Positions 11,224-23,512 of a stretch of DNA of 64,000 bases are shown here, one piece after another. The notes under the pieces were generated by a model that did not search any database, was not told the origin of the DNA, and worked only from the letters and a program-made list of their open reading frames with translations. The stretch spans positions 5,025,501-5,089,500 of the forward strand of contig OZ038464.1 of assembly GCA_964036295.1 (NCBI GenBank), read 5' to 3'. Source of the stretch: Plumapathes pennacea. Its lineage: Eukaryota; Cnidaria; Anthozoa; Antipatharia; Myriopathidae. Every line of letters starts with the position of its first letter. The stretch's first letter is position 1. Made by a program: the position numbers and the translations under genes.

Positions 11224-13335
11224 AAGAAAATTGCAGCCAGAACAAATGACCCCAACGATTGGGCAAATTTTATGTCAGCTCGAAACTCAACTAACAACCA
11301 AATACGAATGGCTAAAGCAAAATACTACAAAGAACGTTTGAATGTTGAAAACCCTAGAAATAAGCGGAAAAAAAATTAATGAATTAGCATCACGTAAGCC
11401 TTGTAATGGTATGGTAATTAATTCAGTTAACTGCGAAATCACAGAACCTCAGACTATAGCCGAGGAATTTAATAGACATTTTACGGAAATTGGCCCTAGC
11501 CTAGCAGCCACGAATTTAGCAACGTGAGTAGTGTCCATGATAAATTCAAGGAGTACGTCAACGCATCTGCCCAACAAAGGTTTACCTTGCATCACACCAG
11601 CCCACAAGTCGTAGCCAAAGTTCTAATGAAATTGTCAGCATCAAAAGCCACGGGTCTGTAATTATTTACAGATAATTATAATAATATTCCATGTAGATAA
11701 TTAAACTAAGGAAGGGGCAGTACTGATCGCGGACTCCTTGACCTCAATATTTAATACGGCCATATCTAAAGGCACTTTTCCATCTGAATGGAAACTTGCT
11801 AGGGTCAGCCCGGTTTTCAAAAGTGGCAACCGTGATGATCCTAACAATCATAGACCAATATCGGTCCTATTAGTGGTGGCTAAAGTTTTTGAAAAAGTTG
11901 TGTATGATCAACTTTATACATATCTTCATGAAAACAAGTTACTATCAATTCGCAAACACCACTCAACTCTAACATCGCTGCTGGAGATGGTTGATGAATG
12001 GTCATCGAATATTGATGCTGGATTGGCAAATGCTGTGTTTTTCATTGACTTGAAAAAGGCGTTTGACACAGTCGACCACGAGATTCTGATAAAAAAACTC
12101 GAACTATATGGAATCTGTGACACCAGCCTTAAATTGTTTAGATCCTATCTAGCAGACCGACAACAGAAATGCTCGATAAACAGTACACTGTCAAGTGCAA
12201 AGTTTCTCACATGCGGTGTCCCTCAGGGTTCATTATTAGGCCCTTTACCTATTCCTAATTTACATAAACGACCTGCCTAATTGTCTTCAATATTCTACTG
12301 CACGCATGTTCGCTGATGACACTAATCTCACAATAGCTTGCACTTCATCGACTGAAGTGGAGACTAAACTAAATATCGACCTCAATAATATTCGTAAATG
12401 GCTACTCGCAAAGAGATTAAGTCTGAACATTGCCAAGACCGAATTTATGCTGATCACATCACGTCAGAAATACGCTTCAAAAATATCCAAAAGTCAAAAT
12501 TGACAACAACTTCATCTCCAAGGTCCCTAAGAGTAAATCTTTTGGCCTACAAATCGGATAACACACTTCCCGTGGAACGAATATATCCATTATATTTCAA
12601 AGAAGGTGTCTTCAGTGATCGGCGCGATAAAAAGAATTAGACCCTACGTCAATCAGTCAACATTATTTTCAATGTATCACTCCTGGATTCAACCCCACTT
12701 TGATTATTGCAGTGAAGTATGGGGTGATATAGGCGTAGTTTTATCTAATAAATTACAAAAATTACAAAACAGGGCAGCGAGAATAATCACGTCCTCCCCA
12801 TTCGACACTTGTTCACAAGAATTATTAAACTCGCTCAATTGGGATAACCTACGCACTCGCAGAGAGAAATCTAAGGCACAGCTCATGTTCAAAATTGTTA
12901 ATTATATGGTTCCTGAATACTTGAAGTCTAAATTCACGAAATTACCAAAATAAAAATGTAACTAGACACGATTTAAGAGGTATCAGCTCTAAACTGTTCG
13001 TTCCCAAACCGCAAACAAACTACGGGAAGAGCAGAATAAGTTACAGTGGGGCGGTTCTGTGGAACCGTCTCCCTAACGAAATCAGAGCTTGCAACTCTAT
13101 AAGTAATTTCAGAACCAAACTAAAGCAACTACCGTCCTGCTTCTTTGACAACTTGTCAGTTCCATAGCATTTTACTTCATGTTAGGTAGATTGCATGCTA
13201 TCAAACTCTTGTATAGTTAAAAACATACTTTAATAGTGATTTGTACATACCTTTTAGCCACACGGCTTTCATGTAAAGCAGTTGAACTTTGTAACTGATG
13301 GAACTACAGTGTATAAATTAAAGTTATTCATTCAT
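11224..13335 (+). pseudogene. 5'-truncated non-LTR retrotransposon (CR1/L2/Jockey-like), broken reverse transcriptase
   Basis: Pieces of a LINE polyprotein are read in order: a linker of the type 'NDPNDWANFMSARN' before the RT (11225-11380), RT core blocks including 'FFIDLKKAFDTVDH' and 'GVPQGSLLGPL' (11738-12265), the catalytic FADD at 12307-12318, and a C-terminal segment with 'HSWIQPHFDYCSEVWG' (12606-12953). The pieces lie in different frames: there is a frameshift just after 'GSLLGPL' and in-frame stops near 11655-11705, so it cannot make a protein. The endonuclease is missing. The 3' end is a short ATTC repeat followed by TCAA, also present at the 5' junction. Copy B has the empty site near 23427. 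Confidence 0.88.
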
Positions 13336-13400
13336 TCAACTCCCTCTAAGATCCTCGGGACCAGGCCCAATTGTCTGTTTTAGACAGGTGTTTGTCTTAA

Positions 13401-14115
13401 GGTGATTCCCTAGGAAAAGAATCTGTCATAGATTTGTAATAAAACTTGGCACAATTGTACAACAACTCAAGTGGGTCACAATAATGCAATAAAAACAAGG
13501 GGTCACAGGGCTTGCTTTTTACGGCACAAGCTGACGAATATGGTGTTCTAGCGTCTGTTGCACGCACCCCGATACTGGGAAATAAGGTCAATGATTTTCG
13601 ATGCAGTCTGAAATATCACCAAACTCTCAACTTTATTCTATTGACTATTCATCTATGTCACAGAAAAATGTATGTGAATAGCTGCAAATTTATTTTAACA
13701 ACAAAAGTTGGTGGGAAGTTGATGTGCTGTCTTGAACCGGAAGTGGCCCAATCCGTAGCATTTCTTTCAACTGCGTAAAATCTGCTCATAGATTTCTGCC
13801 TGTTTTTTCCTGTTTTACTGGGGACACGGTTCTTATTAAAATTATGGAATAAAAAATGGGGTTCACTGTGCTCGTTTTTGCGCATTTGTCAGGAAAAGGT
13901 GAATATTCACTTCAAAATACGTCTTCCGAGAGGGGACTATGACGAGTTTCAACTTTTGAGGTGGCTGCTCCCACAAGGAACGACGAAAAATAAAACTTAT
14001 TTGCGTAAAGACTATAAAGAGCTTTCGATCTTGATATTTCGGTGGTTCTCAATGTCCACCATCTCAAAAGTATTGTGCGCACTAAAGATGCACAATGCAA
14101 AACTAGGGAAACACC
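13401..14115. mobile_element. TTAA-flanked inverted-repeat DNA element, nonautonomous
   Basis: 715 bp with ends GGTGATTCCCTAG and CTAGGGAAACACC, flanked by TTAA at 13397-13400 and 14116-14119. Copy B has a single TTAA (23493-23496) in otherwise matching sequence, which is a clean empty site. TTAA duplications are made by piggyBac and Kolobok transposases; a GG terminus favours Kolobok-like, but that is inference. The short reading frames inside have no recognisable transposase motif. Confidence 0.82.
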
Positions 14116-14159
14116 TTAAAGAGACTTCAGTTCGAGCAAATTAGTATAGGTTCTCTCAT

Positions 14160-14920
14160 GATTTCGTGTGCAATTTGGAATAAACAAGACAGGCCCGTGG
14201 CCAGTGCGCTTGTGACGTCATTAGTACAATGAATAGAGACACGCGGGGTCCCGGGAGAGGAACTTTTGTCGTGCGTTTATATGCAAAAGATATTATAGCC
14301 GAGTCAGTTTTTGCACATGACGGATCCAAGAGCTCCCTTTATTTTTCTTGCCCTCTTTTCTTCTAATTTCGGTCAAACAGATATTCACGAAAAAGTGTAT
14401 TATAATAATTGAAAGAAAACAATTATCGAAGGCCCCGTAGGAATATTCTTCGTTTGCAACAACCCAGTTTTCATTGCTTTCCGATGCACGTGACAGTACT
14501 TGTGTGACGCTTGCTATACAACCTGGCAACCTTGTTGAGTGAATTTTCAAGCTGACATGTTTTGTGGAGGAACTGTGTTGTCATTTTGTAATGGGATTGA
14601 CTGGGGAATACCCGACATCTTAAGTAGCTGTAAGACAGCGTAATAGCCTTATCTCATCTTCCCAGCGTGTGCATCATGTTCAAGTAGCTGTAATTGAAAG
14701 CTTTCAGACTTAACTCTGTAGCACATTAAAACATGACACTTCCCATGATGAAATTACTTCGTATGAAAAAGCCATCTCAGACGTTACTCATCCTACATGT
14801 ACAAGTCTGATTACTAATATGTTCAAGACTGCTATGCATTAAGCTTTAACGCAAAATTCTGGGTCGATACGAAATTAATCTCTATCGGAAGCTGCAGACG
14901 TTTGAATACCGTGACAACAA
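14160..14920. other. Spacer between GPCR copies, no gene seen
   Basis: After the end of similarity to copy B (near 14165 versus 23540) about 760 bp follow with only short open frames lacking domains or splice context. Nothing could be supported here. Confidence 0.4.
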
Positions 14921-14929
14921 AGGCGTGCA

Positions 14930-15334
14930 TCACGGGCTTGTGGAGCGAACATTACGGCTCGGATAGTCGGATATCAACCTTGAGCTTTTGAAGACTTCGA
15001 GGTATTCAGTGACAAATATTCTCGATGTAATCGCCTGCCGGTCTTTCCTGCTTTTGTTAAAGCGGCGTGAGTGAAAGCTAATTAGCTGATGATTCGGGAT
15101 TCCCCGTTCTATGATATTATGCTCGTGACATTTCATTGACAGATCTTGTATCTTAATCTCGCGTGATATTTGCCTCAAACCTATTAGTAATTCAATATCC
15201 TCAGACAATAAACAAAGAACCTTTACTGCACGCAAAACGAAGTTAAACGCCGACTGTTCGTATACGCCGCGCGTTACACAAAGCCGCAGAGTTTCCGACA
15301 AAGGGAGACGCTCTGCCCGCAGGGAAAAGTTCAA
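14930..15334 (-). CDS. Hypothetical protein or decayed paralogue of the 15830-16402 frame
   Basis: An open frame of 134 codons of unknown function. Its middle carries 'FNKSRKDRQ', which matches 'LNKSRKSKR' of the frame at 15830-16402 in the same reading frame, and the DNA around both is recognisably homologous (about 14980-15075 and 15940-16040). It lacks the hydrophobic N-terminus seen in the other frame. No known domain was recognised. It may be the remains of a tandem duplicate, and without expression data it may not be a gene. Confidence 0.25.
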   Translation of the reverse strand: MNFSLRAERLPLSETLRLCVTRGVYEQSAFNFVLRAVKVLCLLSEDIELLIGLRQISREIKIQDLSMKCHEHNIIERGIPNHQLISFHSRRFNKSRKDRQAITSRIFVTEYLEVFKSSRLISDYPSRNVRSTSP

Positions 15335-15829
15335 GTTCTATCAAGTTTCGACTCGTCTTCTACTACTTATTCGATGTTCTTTCACACAAATATTGCTCAG
15401 AACACAGATACATTGGTTGAAGCGGTATCTATAATCGAGCATTTGCAAAACACAACCCTTCGTACTTTACGGGGGTCCCGCTGGTAACACATCAAGCATT
15501 TGTGTACGGCTATTTTCAAGTCTTCCGACGCTTAAAAACAATGCAAGCCAAAATCGCTCTTAAAGTATGGCTTCCGTGCATCCAGAAAGCCAACCGATGA
15601 TCGTTTTGTTTGGATCAACAACTGAAGGACCGGAATTTTTTTCTATATCCCTTGACAGAGAAAACCCATTGTACTTGGTTCTGTGATTTTGATCTCTGAG
15701 TACGTCTGATCTTGCAATGCCTGTTTTTTAACACATTTTAAAATACAAACGTATCTTTAAGCACCTCGGTTACTTTTGGCAATCTTCTTTTTAAGCTTCT
15801 AGCTTTCTCGCAGCGATGGTTTATTGATC

Positions 15830-16402
15830 CTAATTTTCTCTTTCCATTTCCATCTGTTGCTTTTTATTGTTTACATGTTGTTTACATGCACGTTCTCGGA
15901 ACGCATTAGCATTGTGAAGTACGTAAGCTCGGGTATAACCATGGACTTTTGACGACTTTGGGACATTCTTTGAAATGTATTCTTGTATTAGTCGCTTGCT
16001 TTTTCTACTCTTGTTCAAAATGCGTGAAAGGTTATTCAAGGGTACGTGGCTTGGCTCACGACTTCGTCTTGCAGGACTTCGGTTTTCTTTCACATAAACA
16101 TTTGTGGGAATACAATAAAACTGAGCGAAGCGAGATCTACCAACGGTCACTTTTTCCTCAGCCATTTCCCAATTTTCAAATAACAACGCCATCTGTTCCA
16201 CTGATTGTTTGACCTTCATGGCACCGAGCCAAAATGTCGCAACAACAACATAAATGCACAGCAGAGTGAAATTTTGATCCCAAACAAAAGTCAGATTTTC
16301 TGACGCTTTACTTGTATCAGCAAGAATAATACAAAGTAAAAGAATACAAAGTACCTTCAAGTTCACCCTCATACTAAACAGTTCCATATAATCCGCTATC
16401 AA
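15830..16402 (-). CDS. Hypothetical small membrane or secreted protein
   Basis: An open frame of 190 codons. The third Met (start at 16372) begins a good signal-peptide-like segment, 'MRVNLKVLCILLLCIILA', followed by a second hydrophobic stretch, 'LLCIYVVVATFWLGA', which could be a transmembrane helix. The remainder is basic and rich in Arg, Lys and Ser ('SPARRSREP', 'LNKSRKSKR'). No family was recognised. A related but shorter frame lies at 14930-15334. It could be a real one-exon gene, one exon of a larger gene or a decayed gene; the hydrophobic pattern is the only positive evidence. Confidence 0.35.
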   Translation of the reverse strand: MIADYMELFSMRVNLKVLCILLLCIILADTSKASENLTFVWDQNFTLLCIYVVVATFWLGAMKVKQSVEQMALLFENWEMAEEKVTVGRSRFAQFYCIPTNVYVKENRSPARRSREPSHVPLNNLSRILNKSRKSKRLIQEYISKNVPKSSKVHGYTRAYVLHNANAFRERACKQHVNNKKQQMEMEREN

Positions 16403-17174
16403 GCGCTTGTCAAGAATCGCCGTCTTTACACATGTTCTCGTCTTTGTATGTCGAGCGGCTTCGTTCAGCTTGTTCCTTCAAGTTCTCAAGGTTCTGGATG
16501 TCAGATTCTTCGTACATTTCTGTACAGTTGTGCATAGTTATGCAGTTCATTGATAAGTTCATTGCATTTGCTTTCATGGCTTTCAATATGGCTTTTGAGG
16601 CTGAACGGACCGACCCAAGCCAAAACCGCTCAATGAAATTTAGTATGGGTCTACCGCAGCCGGCGTATGCGTTTGTAAGTAAGATGAGCGGTCCATAAAA
16701 TAATCCACAGAGCCAACTAAGGCAAGCAACTTGCTGTCTTCAAAATGGCGAAACTGCTCGCCCGCCAAGTCACTTGATCACAACGTCATCACAAATCACA
16801 TGATAATATGAACCAATCACCGCATGCAGATTTCTAACCCAGAAAAATAAAAAAAAAAAAAATCGTTGCATTTTAAAGCTTGTGACGTCACAAGCAATGA
16901 GCAAGAGCGAGCCGCGCGAGTGCAATTTTTGGTCTTTGAAAACTTTGAGTGCTCATTTAGTCCAAAATTGCACGAGAAATCATGTGATTACTTGTTAATA
17001 ACATGCATACAATAATTTTCGTCGAGCACTCTGTTTTCAATTTCGTTACAATTCACAAGTGTCTCAAGAACATCGTATTCTTAAAACAGAATTGGAATCT
17101 TCCTGAGGAATGCAAACGCTTTCTGTTTTGTGTAGCTTTGCCGCGAATACGCGCGCCAGCTATCGGCAATTTTA
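16403..17174. other. Spacer with dispersed repeat, no gene seen
   Basis: The segment 16905-17110 matches 23600-23800 (both carry 'gtgcaatttttggtctttga' and 'aacatgcatacaataatttt'), so it is a dispersed repeat on both sides of the copy-B block. 16700-16860 resembles 1870-2010. No coding evidence was found. Confidence 0.45.
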
Positions 17175-17406
17175 GTAGAAACAAACACACGCTGAATAAT
17201 TTATTACTAAGGCTCCGGTCGCACTCATAACTTTAACGACATTACTATCGACATTTGCATCATTTATGAAGTGCAAACAGCGCTTGTCACCAGAAATATA
17301 TGTCAGCAAGTTGCTACCAAACATTAAAGAAGCCGTCCTATTGCTCTCGATGATGAGTTATTATCGACTAAACTTCCTGGTGCGACCGGGCCCTAACTTA
17401 AAAATC

Positions 17407-17407
<1 letters not shown>

Positions 17408-17472
<65 letters not shown>
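17408..17472. repeat. (CA)n microsatellite, about 65 bp
   Basis: An uninterrupted CA dinucleotide run located exactly where copy B of the duplication lacks the 1.8 kb present in copy A. Confidence 0.95.
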
Positions 17473-17474
<2 letters not shown>

Positions 17475-17886
17475 CCTTTATTGAGATTGCGATTGTTCAA
17501 TAATAAATTATAAGGAGATAAATGGCTAAAAGCCATTTAAAGTGCCTATCATGGCGACGTCACGTCAATAGCATATTCGAAATTTAAACCTTCAAAATTC
17601 ATAGGCGAAACATTCAAACCAACAAATATTCTTCTAGTCAACTATTTACCTGACATAGAATCTATTTTAGCATACTAATTTTGCCATTATAGGCACTTTA
17701 AAAACTCATTATATTAGACGCAGTTGGAATAAATATTCAGCTGTAGTATTATAAATTAATCTCTGCACCTACCGGCACCAATTTATTGGTACAGCGCTGT
17801 TGTTCGAAGCTTCTGTACAATCAATAAAAGAAAAAAACACTGCGATATTTTGCCAGATCTGCCGACGAGAAGCCTACAGGTTGAAA

Positions 17887-18828
17887 ATGGTGTTACTAAA
17901 CGCTACCAACGAAAAATGCTATTTCTTAGCCGACATTCAACTGGATCATACTGGCTACGTCTACGCTCTTGAGATCCTAACATGTGTCTTGATTGCTGTA
18001 CTTCCAGTTGCTGCAGTAACAGCCAATGTATTGGTAATGTACGTTATCTACTTCACGCCAGCGCTTCATTCACCGCCAAACGTTTTTCTGTGTTGTCTGG
18101 CAGCTTCAAACTTTCTTCTAGCATCGGTGGTGCAACCTGCCTATGTTGTTTACAAGATCTCCGAAATCTATGGGAACAGGCCAACGGGCTGTCGTGGTAG
18201 AATTGTCCACTGGTTCACGGGATTCGTATGTGGTGGTGCGTCTATTTTAACCGTCACAGCGATTGCAGCAGAACGTTACCTCGCTCTTCGTCTTCATCTT
18301 AAATACATCACAACTGTGACTGTAAAGAGGTGTTGCATTATCGCGGTTTGCTTATGGGTGTTTTGTTTGATGTCCGTCTCGTCTTTATTCTTTATGAACT
18401 CCGATAGATATTGGACAGTTCTTCCTTTGCCAGTAATCTTTCTCGCCACTGCGATAATATCTTTGGCCTACATAAATATATTCCGAATTCTTCGACGACA
18501 CCAAACCCAGATTCAAGCTCAAACAAGTCAAGCTTGGGGGCCCGCGACTGCGTCTCCAATAAATCTACTTAAGCACAAGAAAACTGCCTTGACCATGCTT
18601 TATATATTCGTTGTGTTCTTAATCTTTCATCTTCCTTGGCTTCTAGCTCTGGTTGTTCGAGCCATAATCGGTTACACGAAATCTGTTAAACTGGCTTACG
18701 AACTGGCCGCGACAGGATTCTATCTGAGCGCCACGATCAATCCGGGATTTTATTGCTGGAGAATAAGAGAAGTCCAGGACGCAGTGCTTAACACTATCAG
18801 AAACATAAAGAATAAAACTTGTATTTAA
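17887..18828 (+). CDS. Rhodopsin-family G protein-coupled receptor, copy B
   Basis: Intronless paralogue of 2452-3393, also 313 codons. The start is the ATG at 17887, in the same context as copy A ('aggttgaaaATG'); the frame is open upstream to a TTG at 17800 without an ATG. Differences from copy A include Asn to Ile in TM1 (residue 36), Ser-Thr to Phe-Ala in the first loop (56 and 59), Cys to Trp and Arg to Pro in the third intracellular loop, and three changes in the C-terminal tail. All receptor landmarks (Asn in TM1, Asn replacing the TM2 Asp, ERY, FHLPW, NPGFY) are the same. Both copies are intact, so both may be expressed. It is an orphan receptor of the broad adenosine/melanocortin-like type. 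Confidence 0.92.
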   Translation: MVLLNATNEKCYFLADIQLDHTGYVYALEILTCVLIAVLPVAAVTANVLVMYVIYFTPALHSPPNVFLCCLAASNFLLASVVQPAYVVYKISEIYGNRPTGCRGRIVHWFTGFVCGGASILTVTAIAAERYLALRLHLKYITTVTVKRCCIIAVCLWVFCLMSVSSLFFMNSDRYWTVLPLPVIFLATAIISLAYINIFRILRRHQTQIQAQTSQAWGPATASPINLLKHKKTALTMLYIFVVFLIFHLPWLLALVVRAIIGYTKSVKLAYELAATGFYLSATINPGFYCWRIREVQDAVLNTIRNIKNKTCI

Positions 18829-20109
18829 ACCTTTCAATATCAAAGACTCGAACCTGCTCAACCTAAAAAAACGTCAAACGTTTTTATTCAACTGTCAGTC
18901 AAATGAAAGCTCTCAGTGAATATTATCTAATAGCAGTGTTCACTTCCAACTCCTGAATTGTCAAATGAAACCTATAGGTGTGACCACTCAACTGAAAGCT
19001 CTCATTTACCACATTCTAATAGCAGTGTTTATGAACAGACCTCACGCAATTTTGCATTTTGGACAGAGAAACGTGACAGGTTAAGGTAGACTTAGTAGTA
19101 TTTAACATACTTAGTGTAATTGCTATAATTTTATGTACAGTTTTTAGATATAAAAGGTAAATACTCAAACCTAGTTTACACGCAAGGCTTCAAAATTTTC
19201 CCAGGCGAGAAAACTGAACATAACACTACTCTTTTTAAATAGAAATAGTCAGTAATACGTGTTTATATGACTTGCACCTGTTCACGCTTAAGAGAAGTTT
19301 GGTGCGTCGCTTGACAACTGTAAAACAAGCACTGCGAATTATCAAAGCGCTAGCAAACCTGCAGTATAGCGTACAGTATAATTTTGTCCGATTCTATGGG
19401 TCCAAATAATTGATCAAAATCGCAAATCTGGAGAGCGTCTTAGTGAAAATGCGTCTTAGTGACCTTAAAAACAATTATTGCTCAAAATCACTTATTCCTT
19501 AAGTGACCTTGAAAAAAAATTCAGTTTTTTAAAGATTCACGAGCCACTGAACGTTCACTGCATGAGGTCTCGTATAACGCGTGTAAATAAATATTTAGGT
19601 TGAACGTAAACCGATGCAGAGCTATAATTGCCAGCTTTTCGTTTGAAGGATGACTTATGCTTCGCCCACATGTACTTGCTTTTGCCCGTTTTTTAATCTT
19701 TTAGTTTAAGACCATCGCTTTCGTCTTTCCGCGCTTCAGAAAAGCAGTAAGTATAAACGCATTGTGATTCTAATTTGAAAAGAAACGGCGGGATATATAG
19801 ACTACCATATGTTGATTTTGATAAGGCTGCAACTATTCAAAATGGAAAGTATGCTATTATGCTGGAAGCAGTAGCTTTAAGTTTATAATAAAAACAAGCA
19901 AAGGTCCGAGTGCTGCTTCAGGCGAGAAAAAATAAAACTGACGAGTAAAAATACAGCCGTATTGCACGATATTTTGTGTAATATTTTTTTTATTATACGA
20001 CAAACGAAGCAGGGCCGAACGTTTCTATCCGAGCGAAAACTGGATCAAAAAAAATTGACGCGTTCGTAAACTTTGCTTGCGAAAATTGATCACGTAAGCT
20101 AGTACATCA

Positions 20110-20256
20110 GGGCCCGGTTGTTCAAAGAGTGGATAGCGCTATCCACAGGATAAATCCTTATCCTCTCGACTGAATTAAGTTTAATGGTTAATTCTATCCA
20201 CTGGATAGCGACCTATCCGGCGAATAGCGCTGTACACTCTTTGAACAACCGGGCCC
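20110..20256. mobile_element. 147-bp inverted-repeat element ('GGGCCCGGTTGTTCAAAG')
   Basis: Perfect inverted ends GGGCCCGGTTGTTCAAAG and CTTTGAACAACCGGGCCC enclose a mostly palindromic interior ('ggatagcgctatcc'). Copy A reads straight across the site at about 7217. The target duplication is at most one or two bases. Related, longer members with the same 'gggcccgg' ends are at 28244-28603, 42954-43194 and 63849 onward. Confidence 0.8.
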
Positions 20257-23200
20257 AGTTGATCTGTGGTTCCTGACGAATGTAATACGCTCCCATATTT
20301 GCACTCGAAAATGTGAAATCGTGTAATAACAAAGTGCTATCATGGGGCTCATTAAAGTTACTCTTTAGATATGTCCAAACTCCAACAGAAGCTTTTTCAT
20401 TATTGTGTAATTTAGCTGACTGTGTTTGACTTCCAATAACACCTGCTGCACTTGTTTGCTATAACTTCAGCCACTACCTCTTCGCAAATTAAGGCCCCGT
20501 TTACACACGACGATTTCGTGTGAAAACAACGCGTTTTTATCTCCCGTTTACGCGAAAACGATCGAATTTAGAAAGAAAAGAAAAAAAGGTCAAAACGCAT
20601 CGAGTCGAAAACGAAACCAAAAGTAGATCGTTTTAAAAAACCTTCGGACGAGAGTTAAAAACGGCGCACCGTTTTCAAGTAAAGAAGGCAGTTCGGAAAA
20701 GCGCTCATAAAGTTAAAACAAACCGTATTTGGTTTGATTTTTATGCATGTTTGAACAAGGTATAGAAAGAATTACTGACAGTATAAATACATCAAACAAA
20801 TAAATCGTGATAAATTTTAATCCATAAACTGTGACCTTGCGTGTTTACCCTTGCCACAAAAACACAGTTTGGCATAATTTGACCACTTTTTTTTTCTGCC
20901 AATCAGAAGCACGAATTTATCACGTCAAATTTATGATAGTCAATGCTTCGAAAATGAGAAATTGAATGATTAAGATGCACCTGTATTTTGGAGATTGATG
21001 TGCGAGTTAAAGCTTGCCACAGAAAACAAAATGTGCGTGCAAACAACGTTAAACAATTAAACTAATGAACTACATGTATAGCAAACTTGACAAGGCATGA
21101 GATGAACAAATTATTGAAAACAGTATTTGGAAAATTCAGATTTGAATGTCGTGTGGAATGAATTATCATTCGGTAGCAATCCAGGAAGGACACTAATGAG
21201 GACACTGATGCATAGCTGTGCGTGTTTCTTAGACCCCGTCGTCCACACTATTGTTTTCGGATCGTTTTCGCTATCCACACTAATACGCTGGACTGATCGA
21301 AAACGCTAAATGCCCGGATTAGGCATGCGCAGATTTCTTGAGACAGAGACAGGGATCTGGGACAAAGATCACATGATCATCATGACGTCACACGTTTTCA
21401 AAAAGCTCCGTTTTCGCCGTCCACACCACAACATGAAACCGGAGTTTTCGAAAACATCCACTCTGGAGGGCGTTTTCGAAAATATCCGTTTTCGGTCACC
21501 GAAAACGCGTCTTAGTGTGGACGGGAGGCTAAAACGGATAAATAAATATCCCTTTTCTAATTTATCCGGATTAGTGTGGATGGGGCCTTAGACTGAGAAG
21601 ATCACAAGACAAAGAAGGGGAGCGGCATGAAGCTAGAAAAGGATAAAAATGATATTTGCCTTTATTGGCACATCAACTTATCAAACGCCAATATACAGTA
21701 TCTTTAAAAGTGGACGTTTTTACCTAACATTTACAGTGTTATCTATAAAATAAAATACAGCCGATGAGAGTAATTGTAAAACAATAACATATCGTGTGTA
21801 TCGTGTTAGTCTGAGCTATCAGAATGATTACTAGAACATTCTCTGTTGCTGCGAAATAACAGATAATAACTTCCAATGGACACATTTACCATAACATATA
21901 TCTGACCACAGTTTTCATAAAAGAAATAAAAACACGTATGTGATACATAAAAACCACTCATAAAACGTGTTTTCGCTCTACATTCAGTACTTCACGCTAC
22001 CTTTACGCCATACTCGAGCCGTAGAATATATTCTCACGTCCAAGGATTCCTGCCCAGTTCGATAGAATCTGAATTGAATAAGTAAATAAATAAATAAATA
22101 AATAAATAAGTGTAACTTTGATCGAATTAGGGTTGATGTGTAAAAGCTGGACGCCGTGAAAGAATTTAAGACTGACGTTTCGAGCGCTAGCCCTTCGTCA
22201 CTTTGCTCAGACAAAGGGCTGGCGCGCAAAACGTCAGCTTCAAATTCTTTTAACGGCGTCCAGCTTCCACACGTCGACCCTAAGTCGATCCAAGTTATAC
22301 GTATTTCTCCACGCCGACGCAGTCAATCTAGTTCTCTTTAGAGCTGGTTTTTCATTGTAACTTAATAGATAGATTCCCCCCCCCCCCACCCCCCTTAAAT
22401 TTTTCCTTCCACTTTCGTTCGTATATTAAACTTGTCGTCTACCCAATCCTCTTTCTATTTGCTTTACATTCCATCCATTGAGGAAGGGAACTTTGGAAAA
22501 AGTGTAATAGTACACCTAATTTCATATATCAACAAATATATCATTTTTGATTAAAGCACAAGAAAAGCGGACAGGGGTGGGGGAGACTTAAACCTAAGTG
22601 AAAGACCATAAACTTTTAATTTTCAATTTTTTCAAACCTTGAACCGAGTCTCCTAAGGAGTCTTGAACGCCACTGCTTTTGGCCGAGGGGTCTGGTGCTA
22701 CCACTTCAGGAAGAGAACATACGGAGGAACGCGCGGGGCCTGTACCTGATGTGGAAGCGGAGGTCTGGGAACGTCTAGTTGATACTTCTTGAGCGCTGTC
22801 AAATACAAAACAAAGTACACATTAGATAACGATTAAACTGGAAGTGTTCTTGGAGCGAGGAATGCTACTAATAAGGCAATAAACCTATGCACCCGCCAAG
22901 TACTTATTTTTTTTCAAAGCTACGTTGTTAGTTACTGCTTTAAAAAATAGGTCCTTAATGCGTACATATGTCTACTGCGAGATAGTTGAATCAAAGTCTT
23001 CTAACAGCATTTCGTTCGTTTCTTGTGATTGCCTAACGATCAATTGCGACGGACTATGTCACAGAAGGGTTTGTTGCGATTGGTTACCAGCAGTTACGAC
23101 GAGCAGTTATCGATTTGATCGATCTATTATCGAAAAGTTAGTTAAACACGGTTTTAGATCATGCCATAATTTCACAAAAATACAAATATAATTAAAACTG

Positions 23201-23426
23201 CAAAGATCACCTTAACTAGCATTGTCAATCCAAAATATTTATTTTGTGCTTTATTATGTATAAATAGTGTCACGCCAAGTCTACACTATAAAGTCTTCAC
23301 TTGAAAACGCATCGTTCTTACCCGCCCACAATAAGTTCTTTTCATTTGATTCTGTCTTCAACCAATCCTACAAAATGCTTACGCTTTCGACAATTAGTTC
23401 TTCGTCAAATTTCATCCATTAATAGT

Positions 23427-23512
23427 CAACTCTCTCTAAGACGGGCACCCTCGGGACCAGGCCTAATTGTCTGTTTTAGACAGGTGTCCGTCTTAAAGAG
23501 AGTTCAGTTAGA
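23427..23512. repeat. Small inverted repeat 'aactctctctaagac ... gtcttaaagagagtt'
   Basis: About 80 bp that folds back on itself around 'ctgttttagacag'. The same kind of sequence ('gtgtccg', 'agagagttc') is found at 30990-31080 and 56020-56140. In copy A its middle is interrupted by the TTAA element and its left end by the LINE. Confidence 0.5.
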
